64,000 nt of DNA from Gluconobacter potus (GCF_015244705.1 NZ_JABCQF010000001.1:1-64000); one strand, 5' to 3'; numbered from the stretch's first letter, positions 43,701 through 53,620 are shown. Notes: a model not told the origin generated them from the sequence alone. Translations and numbers: made by a program.

Positions 43701-44600
43701 ATGACGCAGGACAGCTATCCGCGGGACATGATCGGCTATGGCCGCACGCCGCCTGATCCGAAATGGCCGAATGGCGCGCGCATCGCCGTGCAGTTCGTCA
43801 TCAATTACGAGGAAGGCGCGGAAAACTCGGTTCTGCATGGTGATGCGGGATCCGAAGCATTCCTGTCCGAAATGGTGGGCACGAAATCCATCATCGGGGC
43901 GCGCTGTGCGCAGATGGAGAGTCTGTACGAATATGGAAGCCGGGCCGGGTTCTGGCGTCTGCGTCGTCTGTTCGATGAAGCCGGGATGCCGGTGACGGTG
44001 TTTGGCGTGGCGAAGGCGCTGGCCCGCAATCCGGATGCCGTGGCAGCCATGAAGGAGAGCGGCTGGGAGATTGCGTCCCATGGTCTGCGCTGGATTGATT
44101 ATCAGGATTTTCCCGAAGACGTGGAGCGCGCGCATATCCGCGAGGCGATTGCGCTGCATACCGAAGTCACGGGAGAGCGGCCGCTGGGCTGGTATCAGGG
44201 GCGCACGAGCCCGAACACGGCGCGTCTGGTCGCGGAAGAAGGCGGCTTTGTTTACGACGCCGATTCCTATGCGGATGATCTGCCGTATTATGATCGGACC
44301 AATGGCCGGGCGCAGTTGATCGTGCCCTATACGCTTGATGCCAATGACATGAAGTTCGCAGCGCTGAACGGGTTTACGGAAGGCGAGCAGTTCTTCGTCT
44401 ATCTGCGTGATGCGTTCGACATGCTGTATCACGAGGGCAGACGGATGATGTCGGTCGGGCTGCATTGTCGTCTGGCGGGCAAGCCGGCGCGTGCCATGGG
44501 GCTGCTGAAGTTTCTGGAGCATATCCGTAAGCATGAGGATGTGTGGGTGGCGACGCGGCTGGACATCGCGCGGCACTGGCTGTCTGTGCATCCGGCATGA
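43701..44600 (+). CDS. puuE: Allantoinase, polysaccharide-deacetylase type
   Basis: PuuE hydrolyses allantoin to allantoate. The 299-aa protein starts YPRDMIGYGRTPPDPKWPNGARIAVQFVINYEEGAE, then SEMVG, YEYGSRAGFWRL, ASHGLRWIDYQD and a C-terminal SVGLHCRLAGKPAR, all typical. It is unrelated to the metal-dependent AllB amidohydrolase. GAAGGGAG precedes the ATG. The stop overlaps the uraD start by 4 bp. Confidence 0.95.
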   Translation: MTQDSYPRDMIGYGRTPPDPKWPNGARIAVQFVINYEEGAENSVLHGDAGSEAFLSEMVGTKSIIGARCAQMESLYEYGSRAGFWRLRRLFDEAGMPVTVFGVAKALARNPDAVAAMKESGWEIASHGLRWIDYQDFPEDVERAHIREAIALHTEVTGERPLGWYQGRTSPNTARLVAEEGGFVYDADSYADDLPYYDRTNGRAQLIVPYTLDANDMKFAALNGFTEGEQFFVYLRDAFDMLYHEGRRMMSVGLHCRLAGKPARAMGLLKFLEHIRKHEDVWVATRLDIARHWLSVHPA

Positions 44601-45121
44601 AGATTTCGGACGTCAATGCGCTGTCGGATAAGGCGTTTGTTGCGCAATTCGGTGGGCTTTACGAACATTCACCCTGGGTGGCGGAAGGGGCGCTGAAGGC
44701 ACGGCCTTTTGCGGATGTGGACGCGATGCTGTTCGCGTTTGCGCAGACTGTGCGCTCTGCCGGAGCGGTGGCGCAGCTTGCGTTGGTGCGGGCGCATCCG
44801 GAGTTGGGGCACCGGGCCGGGATTGATCCGGATCTGACGGAACATTCCGCTTCGGAACAGGCGTCGGCGGGTCTGGATCGTCTGACGCCTGCGGAATATG
44901 AGCGTTTCCGGGGGTTGAATGATGCGTATCGCGCGCGGTTTTCCATGCCGTTCGTGATCTGCGTGCGCAAAGTAGCCGCACCCGGAAAAGCTGCGAAGAC
45001 CGTCATTATGGATGAAATGGAGCGCCGTCTGGCTGGCACTCCCGAAAAGGAACTGACCGAGGCGCTGATGCAGATTGATGCGATTGCAGCGCTCCGTCTG
45101 AAGGATCTGGTTGCGTCATGA
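44597..45121 (+). CDS. uraD: 2-oxo-4-hydroxy-4-carboxy-5-ureidoimidazoline decarboxylase
   Basis: UraD decarboxylates OHCU to S-allantoin. The 174-aa helical protein has FVAQFGGLYEHSPWVAE, the region LVRAHPELGHRA with the catalytic His, and FSMPFVICVRKVA. ATGA overlaps couple it to puuE before it and to uraH after it. Confidence 0.95.
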   Translation: MKISDVNALSDKAFVAQFGGLYEHSPWVAEGALKARPFADVDAMLFAFAQTVRSAGAVAQLALVRAHPELGHRAGIDPDLTEHSASEQASAGLDRLTPAEYERFRGLNDAYRARFSMPFVICVRKVAAPGKAAKTVIMDEMERRLAGTPEKELTEALMQIDAIAALRLKDLVAS

Positions 45122-45450
45122 GTTCTCTGTCCACGCATGTTCTTGATACGGTTTCCGGCAAGCCGGCTGCGGGCGTGAAGCTGCGTCTTCTGCAAGGAGA
45201 GCAGGTTCTGTTCGAAGGGCAGACGAATGCAGACGGGCGTTGCCCGGAACTGCGGGATGTTGCAGTTTCGAAAGGGACGTACTGTCTGGAATTCCGGATT
45301 GGCGATTACTTCAGAAAAGGCGGACAGGTCCTGTCCGATCCGCCATTCCTGGATGTGGTGCCGATCGTGTTCGGACTGGCGGCGGAGGCTCATGCGCATG
45401 TGCCACTGCTGGCGGCGCCGTTCGGATATTCCACCTATCGCGGAAGCTGA
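45118..45450 (+). CDS. uraH: 5-hydroxyisourate hydrolase (transthyretin-like)
   Basis: UraH opens 5-hydroxyisourate to OHCU. The 110-aa protein has LSTHVLDTVSGKPAAGVKL at the start with the active-site His, a middle Arg, and the signature C-terminus FGYSTYRGS. Its overlap with uraD (4 bp) matches the order of the reactions. Confidence 0.96.
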   Translation: MSSLSTHVLDTVSGKPAAGVKLRLLQGEQVLFEGQTNADGRCPELRDVAVSKGTYCLEFRIGDYFRKGGQVLSDPPFLDVVPIVFGLAAEAHAHVPLLAAPFGYSTYRGS

Positions 45451-45459
45451 GGGCTTTTC

Positions 45460-46863
45460 ATGACTGCCGAGAACGCCGCGACGACCGGTCTGCATCCCGT
45501 TGACGAGAAACTGCCGGTCTGGCGGCTTGGGGCCTATGGGTTGCAGCATGTGCTGGCGTTCTATTCGGCGGCGGTCATCGTGCCGATCCTTGTTGCGGGT
45601 GCGCTGCACCTGCCGCGCGAGACGCTGATCCATCTGATTGATGCAGATCTGTTCACCTGCGGGATCGCATCGCTGCTTCAGGCGGTGGGGTTCGGGCCGG
45701 TCGGGGTTCGGCTGCCGCTGTTGCAGGGTGTGACATTCACGGCCGTGGGGCCGATGATTGCCATCGGCTCTGCTGTCGGGGGCGGGACGCCGGGGCTTTT
45801 GTCCATTTACGGCTCCGTCATCGTGGCGGGGTTCGTCACGTTGCTGATGGCGCGGCATTTTGCCGGGCTGGTGCGGTTTTTCCCGCCGGTTGTGACGGGG
45901 TCCATCATTCTCATCATCGGTCTGGCGCTTTTGCCAGTGGCTGCGAATGACATTGTCTCGGGTGCCAGTCCGTCGGTGATGCAGGACCATGTTCCGCTGC
46001 GGAGCATCTGGTACGGGCTGGGGACACTGGCGTCCATTCTGGTAATCCAGCGCCTGTTCCGCGGGTTTATTGCCACGATTGCCGTGCTGATTGGGCTGGT
46101 TCTGGGAACACTGGTGGCCTGGATGCTGGGGGATGCGAATTTCGGGGATGTGGCATCTGCGCCGCTTTTGTCCATCACGCATCCGTTCTATTTCGGGATG
46201 CCGACATTTCATCCGGTCTCGATCCTGTCGATGGTGATCGTCATGACGATTTCCATGATCGAGACGATTGGCAACGTCTATGCAACGGGGGAAATTGTCG
46301 ACAAGCCGATCACGTCAGAAGACATTGCCCGCACTCTGCGCGCCGATGGCATCGCGACCATGCTCGGTGGCGTGCTCAATTCTTTTCCCTATACGTGCTT
46401 TGCCGAAAATGTTGGTCTGGTACGGATGACGGGAGTGAAGAGCCGGTGGGTCGTGGCTGCTGCCGCGATCATCATGATGATGCTCGGCTGCCTGCCGCGT
46501 CTGGGCGCGCTGGTGGCTGCGGTGCCGCTGCCGGTTCTGGGTGGTGCGGCACTGGCGATGTTCGCGACTGTGGCGGTCGTGGGTGTGCAGACGCTGTCGC
46601 GGGTGGATTTCAACCGGCAGAGCAACGTCATTATTGTGGGCACCAGCATTGGGTTGAGCATGCTGGCGACGGCCCAGCCGCATATCTCCGATACGTTTCC
46701 GATGTGGGCGAAGATCGTGTTCGGCAGCGGGATTACGCTCGGTTCCCTGTCAGCGATCCTGCTGCACCTGATTTTCAACGTGAAGCGGACGATTCATGAG
46801 GTGGCTCATGCGACAGACGTGCCACGCGAGGCGCTGATTGACGAACGTATCCGGGAAGGGTGA
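45460..46863 (+). CDS. NCS2-family purine (xanthine/urate) permease
   Basis: The 467-aa inner-membrane protein has about 14 helices and the NCS2 marks: YGLQHVLAFYSAAVIVPI with the key Gln-His, GVTFTAVGPMIAIG, a motif ETIGNVYATGEI carrying the conserved Glu, and LNSFPYTCFAENVGLVRMTGVKSR. This matches xanthine/urate carriers (PucJ/PucK, UacT type) rather than uracil UraA. It ends the purine operon, so it most likely imports urate or xanthine. Confidence 0.9.
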   Translation: MTAENAATTGLHPVDEKLPVWRLGAYGLQHVLAFYSAAVIVPILVAGALHLPRETLIHLIDADLFTCGIASLLQAVGFGPVGVRLPLLQGVTFTAVGPMIAIGSAVGGGTPGLLSIYGSVIVAGFVTLLMARHFAGLVRFFPPVVTGSIILIIGLALLPVAANDIVSGASPSVMQDHVPLRSIWYGLGTLASILVIQRLFRGFIATIAVLIGLVLGTLVAWMLGDANFGDVASAPLLSITHPFYFGMPTFHPVSILSMVIVMTISMIETIGNVYATGEIVDKPITSEDIARTLRADGIATMLGGVLNSFPYTCFAENVGLVRMTGVKSRWVVAAAAIIMMMLGCLPRLGALVAAVPLPVLGGAALAMFATVAVVGVQTLSRVDFNRQSNVIIVGTSIGLSMLATAQPHISDTFPMWAKIVFGSGITLGSLSAILLHLIFNVKRTIHEVAHATDVPREALIDERIREG

Positions 46864-46865
46864 GG

Positions 46866-46976
46866 TTCAGGGCTCTGCCCTGAAACCCGCCAAAGGCCGG
46901 GGGCCTTTGGAAACCAATTCATAAAATCAGGGTGCAGGGATCTCGATCCCTGCCGGGCGCGGGCAGAGCCCGGCAC
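46866..46976. repeat. Intergenic repeat, copy 2 (about 110 bp)
   Basis: The order of blocks is the same as at 5511-5615: CAGGGCTCTGCCCTG hairpin, CGCCAAAGGCC..GGCCTTTGGAAACC, then AATCAGGGTGCAGGGATC, a dyad GATCCCTGCCGGG and GGGCAGAGCCCGG. The stems are conserved while some loop bases differ, which suggests a structured element. It sits between the convergent purine permease and DUF3034 genes. Confidence 0.7.
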
Positions 46977-46982
46977 GTCACG

Positions 46983-47963
46983 TCAGAACCCTGTCTGGGC
47001 GGAAAAATAAAAGCCCGTCTGATCCTTGTAGGTCGCGATCGTCCCCAGTGACACATAGGCGAGCGTAACGTTCAGGTGCTTGTTGACGAAATAGCTGGTG
47101 TAAACGTCGAACCAGTTGCTTTCGTCGGTGAAGCGCTGGTTGCGGGGTTTGGTGCGGTATTCGACGCCGACCACCAGGCCGGGAATGAAAGACGGCAGAT
47201 AGCCGAGTGAACCCTCGAACTGGGCGTGATAATTGTTGTCCTTGTCACCGCCGAAACCGAGGATGCCCCACTGGTTGCCCTTGGTGAAGCGGACGGTGGT
47301 GTCGATCAGGATGCCGATTTTCGGGAACAGCTTGGTGACGGCGAGATAGGCGTCTCCGCCATCCGTGTGCATCGAGCCGACTTCGTGAATGACTTTGCCG
47401 TCACTGTCATGCTTGTACATGCCGCCGATGGCGACCTGCGGGATCAGGGTATTGTCCGCGACATGACCGAAGAGACGCACCTTCGCACCTGCGACATCGA
47501 GATCGAACTGGTAGCCGTTGCCAATGCCGAGTTTCGCTCCGGTGCCGCGGGTCTGGAAGAAGTTGTGGGTATAGGAAATCTCGACACGGTCGAAGAAGCC
47601 CATCGAGGCGCCGACATTCTGGTCCCAGTAGCTGGTAAGGTTCACATAGCTGTAGTGCATGGCCATGCCGGCGCTCTTGTTGGAGCCATAGCCGCCGATT
47701 GTGGCCCAGCTCGCGATGCCGCCGCCGCTCGCGCCTTCGAGTGAGGACAGGCCGCTGGTGCCGAGGGCGCGCTGTCCGTCAAAGAGGGTGCGGAACATGG
47801 ACTGTCCGTTGCTGTTTCCGTCATCGCCCAGCGTGACCTGGGGTGTGGTGGTGCTGGTAGCGGCTTTGGCGTCCTGCCCCGTGATGAGGGTGCCGAGGGA
47901 CAGAAGGGCTGTCATGGATGTCAGGATACGGAAAGACTGAGCAGCGGTTGGGAAACGGTGCAT
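46983..47963 (-). CDS. DUF3034-type outer-membrane protein
   Basis: The 326-aa protein has a signal peptide (about 1-34) and a beta-barrel with the DUF3034 pattern: SWATIGGYGSNKSAGMAMHYSYVNL, FFDRVEISYTHNFFQTRG, NQWGILGFGGDKDNNY, VGVEYRTKPRNQRFTDESNWFD and a C-terminal aromatic (AQTGF). Family function is unknown; a porin-like role is probable. Its place between the purine operon and guaD suggests passage of purines through the outer membrane, by inference. Confidence 0.78.
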   Translation of the reverse strand: MHRFPTAAQSFRILTSMTALLSLGTLITGQDAKAATSTTTPQVTLGDDGNSNGQSMFRTLFDGQRALGTSGLSSLEGASGGGIASWATIGGYGSNKSAGMAMHYSYVNLTSYWDQNVGASMGFFDRVEISYTHNFFQTRGTGAKLGIGNGYQFDLDVAGAKVRLFGHVADNTLIPQVAIGGMYKHDSDGKVIHEVGSMHTDGGDAYLAVTKLFPKIGILIDTTVRFTKGNQWGILGFGGDKDNNYHAQFEGSLGYLPSFIPGLVVGVEYRTKPRNQRFTDESNWFDVYTSYFVNKHLNVTLAYVSLGTIATYKDQTGFYFSAQTGF

Positions 47964-48153
47964 GATTCCTGCTTTTAAGTCGCGCGCCCGAAGAGGAGCT
48001 GGAGTATTCTCGCAGATGAAATACCTCTTGCTGTATTTACTGCCGCGAGACTGAAAAAATAATTAAGACAACCCTAGAGTTCAAAAATTTTCCCGTGTCA
48101 AAGAAAAACGGCACTCGATGCCACTTTAGAATTTGAGGTGTGTTCCAGAAACT

Positions 48154-49482
48154 TCAGACCGTGCTGCGTTTGTGCAGGAGTTCGCCGGCGACATAGGTGG
48201 CGGCGATGCTGCGGTCGTCCCCGAGCATGGTCAGGGCGAAGAGGCGGTCGGCGAGGGTTTCGGCGGTCCGGGCGCGGATTCGTCCAAGCGGCGTGGCAGC
48301 TGGATCGAAAACGCAGAGATCGGCGTAAAGACCGGGCCTGATACTGCCGATCCGGTCTTCGAGGCCGAGGGACTGCGCACCGCCAGCCGTGGCGAGCCAG
48401 AGCCCCTGTGCGGGATGGAGTTTTGTTTGAAGGCCCTGTGCGACCTTGTAGGCATCGGACAGGACCTGAAGCAGGGACAGGGCAGGCCCGGCGCCGATAT
48501 CGCTGCCGATCCCGACATGGACGCGGTGTTCGGGGTTGAGAGCCTTGAAGAGCGGGAACGAGCCGCTGCCGAGGAACTGGTTCGAGCCGGGGCAGTGCGC
48601 GATGGAGCAGCCTGTGTCGTGGCAGCGCTGGAAATCGACTTCTTCGGCATGAACGGCATGGGCCAGGATCGCGCGTGGACGCAGGAGACCGGCCTTGTCG
48701 TACACGTCCAGATAGGAGGTGCGGTCGGGGAAGAGTTCGCGGACCCAGGCGATTTCGGAGCGGTTTTCCAGCAGGTGAGTCTGCATGAACAGGTCGGGTT
48801 TCGTGGCGAGCAGGGCGCCTGCGAGATCGAGCTGTTCGGGTGTGCTGGTGGGCGCGAAGCGCGGGGTGACGGCATAAAGCTGCCGCCCGCGATTGTGCCA
48901 GCGGGCGATGAGTTCGGCGGACTGGTCATAGCCGCTCTGGGCGGTGTCGCGCAGGTTTTCGGGGGCATTGCGGTCCATCAGGACCTTGCCGGCGATCATG
49001 CAGGTGTTGAGGCGTTCGGATTCCTCAAAGAAGGCGTCCACGGACTGGGGGTGGACGGTGCAGTACACGGCGGCCGTGGTGGTTCCGACGCGCAGGAGTT
49101 CGGTCAGGAACTGCCGGGCGACAGCGCGGGCATAGGTGATGTCGGCGTAGCGGGCTTCTGCGGGGAAGACGTAGTTTTCCAGCCATTCCAAAAGCTGCTC
49201 GCCGTAAGACGCGATGACCGGAAGCTGCGGGTAGTGGACATGCGTGTCGATCATGCCGGCGGAAATCAGCATGTCGGGATAGTGGTCCACGGCTGTTCCG
49301 GCGGGGATGGTGGCGCGCAGACTGTCCCAGGAGCCGGCTGCGGTGATGCGGCCGTTTTCGGTCAGGATCAGGCCATCGGGCTCGTGGTGCAGGGCGTCCA
49401 TGGGATCGGTGGTGAACGGATCGGCATGGAAGGTCAGGAAGGGGCCGCGGATGGCCCTGCGGGGAATGCTGCTCTGGGTCAT
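48154..49482 (-). CDS. guaD: Guanine deaminase
   Basis: GuaD converts guanine to xanthine. The 442-aa zinc amidohydrolase shows the metal site DTHVHYPQ near 80, QTHLLEN, a later HAVH, the guanine-deaminase signature SIAHCPGSNQFLGSGSFPL, and GSDIGAGPALSLL with the metal Asp. The C-terminus (GSIRPGLYADLCVFD) is standard. It supplies xanthine upstream of the urate branch. Xanthine dehydrogenase is not in the window. Confidence 0.95.
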   Translation of the reverse strand: MTQSSIPRRAIRGPFLTFHADPFTTDPMDALHHEPDGLILTENGRITAAGSWDSLRATIPAGTAVDHYPDMLISAGMIDTHVHYPQLPVIASYGEQLLEWLENYVFPAEARYADITYARAVARQFLTELLRVGTTTAAVYCTVHPQSVDAFFEESERLNTCMIAGKVLMDRNAPENLRDTAQSGYDQSAELIARWHNRGRQLYAVTPRFAPTSTPEQLDLAGALLATKPDLFMQTHLLENRSEIAWVRELFPDRTSYLDVYDKAGLLRPRAILAHAVHAEEVDFQRCHDTGCSIAHCPGSNQFLGSGSFPLFKALNPEHRVHVGIGSDIGAGPALSLLQVLSDAYKVAQGLQTKLHPAQGLWLATAGGAQSLGLEDRIGSIRPGLYADLCVFDPAATPLGRIRARTAETLADRLFALTMLGDDRSIAATYVAGELLHKRSTV

Positions 49483-49643
49483 GCGAGTACCTTACGCAGG
49501 GATTTCGGTGCGGGGAACGGGTTTGTGGGGCTGCGACCGATTGGCGGCCGGCATTGGCAGTCGGTGCGGGGCTGGCTTACAACACTGGCAGGAAGAACCG
49601 GCTCCTGGCGCGTTCTTCAGCATGAGCTCTGGAGTATCCGCCA

Positions 49644-51083
49644 ATGATGCCGAATGATCCTGTTTTACCGCCTGTTGCGCTGGATGTGCCGGAAGGGCTT
49701 GCCGTTTCCGTGGACGGAAAGATGAGCGGTATGGATGCCGTGCCCGTTCCGGAAAAGGCGGATGTGACGGATTCAGGCACCGGCGGCGATGATGGTTCAG
49801 CGCCGCCGGCGTCTGGCAGCATCGAAGGACCTTATCTGGCTCCGCCGCGTGTGCCGGTTCTGGAAGGTGCGCGGGGTGTGTGGTTCGATTTCAATGATGG
49901 GGCGCGTGTCATGGTGCCGTCCCTGGAGCGCGATGGTGTGCCGTCGGGTTCGCAATGGCATGTACGGCTTTCGGACCATGTGACTGGAAATGTGCTGTTC
50001 GATGCGCGTCTGAAGGGCGGCACGGTGGCGTCCACCAAGAAGTTCTTCGTGCCGTTTCGGGTGGATGTCTGGCTGGAGCAGCCGGGCGAGACGCCGGAGC
50101 AGGTGCTGCATCATGATCTGGCGCTGTCGGGGCGGCCGGTTCTGGTGCAGCTTCCGGTCGGAACGCTGGGGGATACGCTGGCCTGGCTTCCTGCGGTGCG
50201 GCGTCTGGCGCAGGAGAGCGGGGCGCAGGTGACGTGCTCGGTCTCCGAAGCGATTTTGCCGCTTGTGATGGACGCCAATCCGGAACTGACGCTCGTGGGG
50301 CATGACCGCCTGAAGGCGGAACTGGATTTCACGGCCCGGTTCTATGCAAGCTACAATATCGGGCTGTTTTTCGCGGATAAGGACCATACCCGCCAGCCGA
50401 CGGATTTCCGTCATGTCGGGCTGCACCGGACGGCGGCTTACATTCTTGGCGTGGATCCCTGGAACGATGCGCCGCCGGGCATCACCATTCCCGATGGCGA
50501 ACTACCGCCCGTTGCGGAGCCGTATGTGGTCATCGCCACGCAGGCCAGTACACAGTGCAAGTACTGGAACAATCCCGGCGGCTGGCATGAGGTGATCGCG
50601 TTTCTGAAAAAGGCGGGATATCGCGTCATCTGCATCGATCAGAAGCCGTATCACGGCACGGGTTATGTCTATAACCATATCCCGCACGGGGCCGAGGATC
50701 AGACCGGCAGTCGGCCGCTGACCGAGCGTGCACGCTGGCTGAAACATGCGAGCTTCTTCATTGGTCTGTCGAGTGGGCTGGCGTGGCTGGCGCATGCGGC
50801 GGGAACGCCGGTGGTGATGATTTCAGGGTTCACGCATCCGGACAACGAGTTCGCCACGCCTTATCGGGTCATCAACTGGCACACCTGCAATTCATGCTGG
50901 AATGATCCGGCGTTCCAGTTCGATCACAAGGACTTCTTCTGGTGCCCGCGGCACAAGGGGACGGACCGGCAGTTCGAGTGCTCCCGCCTGATTACCGGGA
51001 CGCAGGTTATTCACACCATCAGGCGGCTGATGACGGATCGGGGACTTGCGGGCGCAGAGCGTTGCGCGCCCGTAGCGGTATGA
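49644..51083 (+). CDS. Autotransporter strand-loop-strand O-heptosyltransferase
   Basis: The 479-aa protein looks like the Aah/TibC group of O-heptosyltransferases: PRVPVLEGARGVWFDFNDGARV at about 70, VLVQLPVGTLGDTLAWLPAVRRLAQ at the start of a GT9-like fold, ASTQCKYWNNPGGWHEVI, and a C-terminal metal finger with Cys in NWHTCNSCWND, FFWCPRHKG and FECSR (spacing C-x2-C-x15-C-x11-C). TibC-type enzymes add heptose to Ser in SLS repeats of adhesins. The SLS/Hint protein at 2233-3837 carries such repeats. The 3-prime end overlaps the facing membrane gene by 65 bp. Confidence 0.85.
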   Translation: MMPNDPVLPPVALDVPEGLAVSVDGKMSGMDAVPVPEKADVTDSGTGGDDGSAPPASGSIEGPYLAPPRVPVLEGARGVWFDFNDGARVMVPSLERDGVPSGSQWHVRLSDHVTGNVLFDARLKGGTVASTKKFFVPFRVDVWLEQPGETPEQVLHHDLALSGRPVLVQLPVGTLGDTLAWLPAVRRLAQESGAQVTCSVSEAILPLVMDANPELTLVGHDRLKAELDFTARFYASYNIGLFFADKDHTRQPTDFRHVGLHRTAAYILGVDPWNDAPPGITIPDGELPPVAEPYVVIATQASTQCKYWNNPGGWHEVIAFLKKAGYRVICIDQKPYHGTGYVYNHIPHGAEDQTGSRPLTERARWLKHASFFIGLSSGLAWLAHAAGTPVVMISGFTHPDNEFATPYRVINWHTCNSCWNDPAFQFDHKDFFWCPRHKGTDRQFECSRLITGTQVIHTIRRLMTDRGLAGAERCAPVAV

Positions 51084-52474
51084 GCAGGGCTTCGATCAAG
51101 GCGCAGACATAGACCACCAGACCGAGTTCCATCACGAGCAGGATGCGGTGGCTGGAGGCATAGATCGTGGGGGAAAGGCCTGTCAGAAAGGTCACGGCGA
51201 ACCCGCCCACCAGGAAGGACAGGACGGTGGGGGAGTCTTTCAGGGACAGGGCGCACCACAGGATCGAGACGATCATGCACAGCGTCAGAAAAAACGCGAC
51301 ATAGGTATTCAGATACACCCAGTTCAGATCATAGATGAACCGGTCGCAGCGCAGGGCGGTGAGCATTTTCTGAAGACCCGGACCGAAAGGCAGCATGAGC
51401 AGGATGTTGAGCAGCATCACGCCCATGGCTGCCACGTCCTGAACGCCCCTGTTCCGTTTGACGACAGCTAGGAAGCAGATGGACAGGATCAGGGCTGCGA
51501 GCAGGATATGATTGTCTGTGCTGACGCAGGCGCGATGGATGCGGTCGATCGCCAGCGAGAGTTTCTGGATCATGCCGAACTGGGGAAATTCGGGCAGCCA
51601 GTTGCTGATTTCCGCGACGTAACGGCGGCCATTTCCGGGGGCAGCCAGAACGGTTGCGGAAATGGCAGCGGCGATCGTCAGATAAAGGCCGCCATACAGG
51701 GACATGGTTCGGCGTCGAAGAGTGGAGACGGCCGTGCAGAAGAGCAGAAGCAGCGAGGACTGTTCGATTGAACAGCCGATGGGCAGCGCCGCGATGGACA
51801 GGATGCGCAGGGTTTTGCCTGCATCGTCCTGGCGCAGGAAAACGCTGATCGAGAAGAAGGCGAAGGAAATCGGGAAAAGGTAATTGTAGAAGCCCGAGAG
51901 CCAGTACACCGACTCTTCACTTACCTCGTGGGGCAGCAGCAGGAACAGGCCCATGACCAGCGGAATTCCCATGCCGGACCGGAGGGCGGGGCGCAGGGTG
52001 CAGGACCAGATCGCATAGGCCAGTAGAATGGCACAGAACGGGATGAGGGCTCGCCAGAAGAGGGGATACCGGATGGTTTTCAGCTAGAGCGCCTTCGATA
52101 AAGATCCTGCCGGACCAGGTCATGTATCGCGTGTGGAGAAAGGACAGCAGGCTGGTGTGATCCAGGGCATGCCGGAACATGTCATTGTCGATGAAGATCG
52201 ACCTGTTGATCAGGGCGGTTCCGTCGCCGGGCCAGATGTCTGAATGGATCCAGCCGGAAACCGAAATGGTGTTTCTCGCGATATGGCATTCTTCCATGAG
52301 GAATTTCATGGAAGGGTCATTTGCGGGCGTGAAACTGTCCGGGTGGAAGAGGTTGTGCGCCGTCCAGGCATGGCAGCAGGCGAGTGTCACGACCAGTGAC
52401 AGGGCTACTCCGCACAGGAAGGCATATTTCCTCAGAAGCAGGAGCATCTGATCCAGTGTGGAAGGGTGTTTCAT
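51019..52474 (-). pseudogene. Polytopic membrane protein (GtrII/DUF6056-like) broken by one frameshift
   Basis: The gene starts at ATG 52474 (MKHPSTLDQMLLLLRKYAFL) and reads through TRYMTWSGRIFIEGA, then changes frame near 52085. In the other frame it continues LLKTIRYPLFWRALIPFCAI, then ..GFYNYLFPISFAFFSI.. and about ten helices to the stop at 51019. The total is 1456 bp, one more than a multiple of three. Removing the T at 52085 (an A on the coding strand) turns CTAGCTG into CTGCTG and restores a 484-aa protein. Either a real null mutation or a sequencing error. The WSGR and WLSGFYNY motifs resemble membrane proteins linked to surface-glycan modification; the family assignment is tentative. 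Confidence 0.72.
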
Positions 52475-52678
52475 GGATCTGCTGCGCTGTTCGGGGAGGG
52501 GGTATTTCTGCCATTGGGGCTGTACGCTGTCCATCATGCCTTTCGGATATGGGGGAAAGGTTATGGTCCTGCGATGAAGCGGGGCTGGCATGACGGCTTT
52601 GGCCCTGATATCTGCGGGGCTGTCTTTTTCATCCGATCGCGGCTGTGTCTGCGGTCCCGGTAGCCGGATGCCTGCCTC

Positions 52679-53620
52679 ATGTCCGATACTTTCGAGCCGA
52701 TCCGCATTGTCGCGCTGTATCATTTCACGCCGTTCGAAGATCCGGCCGCATTGCGCGGGTCCTTGCTTGAGCTGTGCGAAAAGGAAGGGATCAAGGGGAT
52801 CCTGCTTCTGGCGCGCGAGGGAATCAACGGGACGATTGCCGGGACGGATGAGGGCATGGAGCGCGTGATGGCGCATATCCGCGCGTTGCCGGGCTGTGCG
52901 GAACTGGAGAGCAAGGACTCGCGGGCTCCGGAATTGCCGTTTCGTCGCATGAAGGTGCGGCTGAAAAAGGAAATCGTCACGATGGGGGAGCCGGATATCG
53001 ACCCGCGTCAGGGCGTGGGGCGGTATGTGGCGCCGGAGGACTGGAACGCGCTGATTTCCGATCCGGACACGATCCTGATTGATACGCGCAACGATTATGA
53101 AGTGGCGATCGGGACGTTCAAAGGCGCCGAAGATCCCAAGACGAAATCATTCCGCGAATTTCCCGAATGGTTCCGCAAGCGTCGGCAGGAACTCGAAGCG
53201 AAAGGGCGTCTGCCGAAGATCGCGATGTTCTGCACGGGTGGCATCCGCTGCGAGAAATCGACGTCCTTTGCGCGGGCGGAAGGGGTGGACGAGGTTTATC
53301 ACCTCAAGGGCGGCATCCTGAAATATCTGGAGACCGTGCCGGAAGAGGAAAGCCTGTGGGAAGGCGAGTGCTTCGTGTTCGACCAGCGTGTTTCGGTGAA
53401 GCATGGGCTGGAAATCGGGACGCATGATGTCTGCCATGCCTGCCGTCGGCCGCTGAACGCGCACGACAAGGCCTCGCCGCTGTTCGTGCAGGGTGTGTCG
53501 TGCCCGCATTGCCATAACGAGCGCACGGAAGAGCAGCGCCACCGCTATGCCGAGCGTGAGCGTCAGGAAGCGCTGGCACAGGCACGGCGGGCCGGCCATC
53601 TGGGCGTTCGTCAGAAGTAA
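52679..53620 (+). CDS. trhO: tRNA uridine(34) hydroxylase
   Basis: TrhO (YceA) makes 5-hydroxyuridine at the wobble position of tRNAs, using O2. The 313-aa protein has an N-terminal acylphosphatase-like domain ([23 protein letters not shown]), a rhodanese domain (about 120-220, [16 protein letters not shown], active Cys in [11 protein letters not shown]) and a C-terminal zinc-like segment (CHACRRP..CPHCHNE). Length and order are standard. Confidence 0.93.
   Translation: MSDTFEPIRIVALYHFTPFEDPAALRGSLLELCEKEGIKGILLLAREGINGTIAGTDEGMERVMAHIRALPGCAELESKDSRAPELPFRRMKVRLKKEIVTMGEPDIDPRQGVGRYVAPEDWNALISDPDTILIDTRNDYEVAIGTFKGAEDPKTKSFREFPEWFRKRRQELEAKGRLPKIAMFCTGGIRCEKSTSFARAEGVDEVYHLKGGILKYLETVPEEESLWEGECFVFDQRVSVKHGLEIGTHDVCHACRRPLNAHDKASPLFVQGVSCPHCHNERTEEQRHRYAERERQEALAQARRAGHLGVRQK

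Noticed and set aside
48133-49647. 504-codon plus-strand open frame opposite guaD
   Set aside because: GuaD on the other strand has all catalytic motifs; this frame has none.
51917-52876. Reading the N-terminal half of the broken membrane protein as a separate 319-aa gene
   Set aside because: Its first 130 residues and last 40 residues have no coding character; only the part from 52474 to the frameshift continues the downstream membrane protein.
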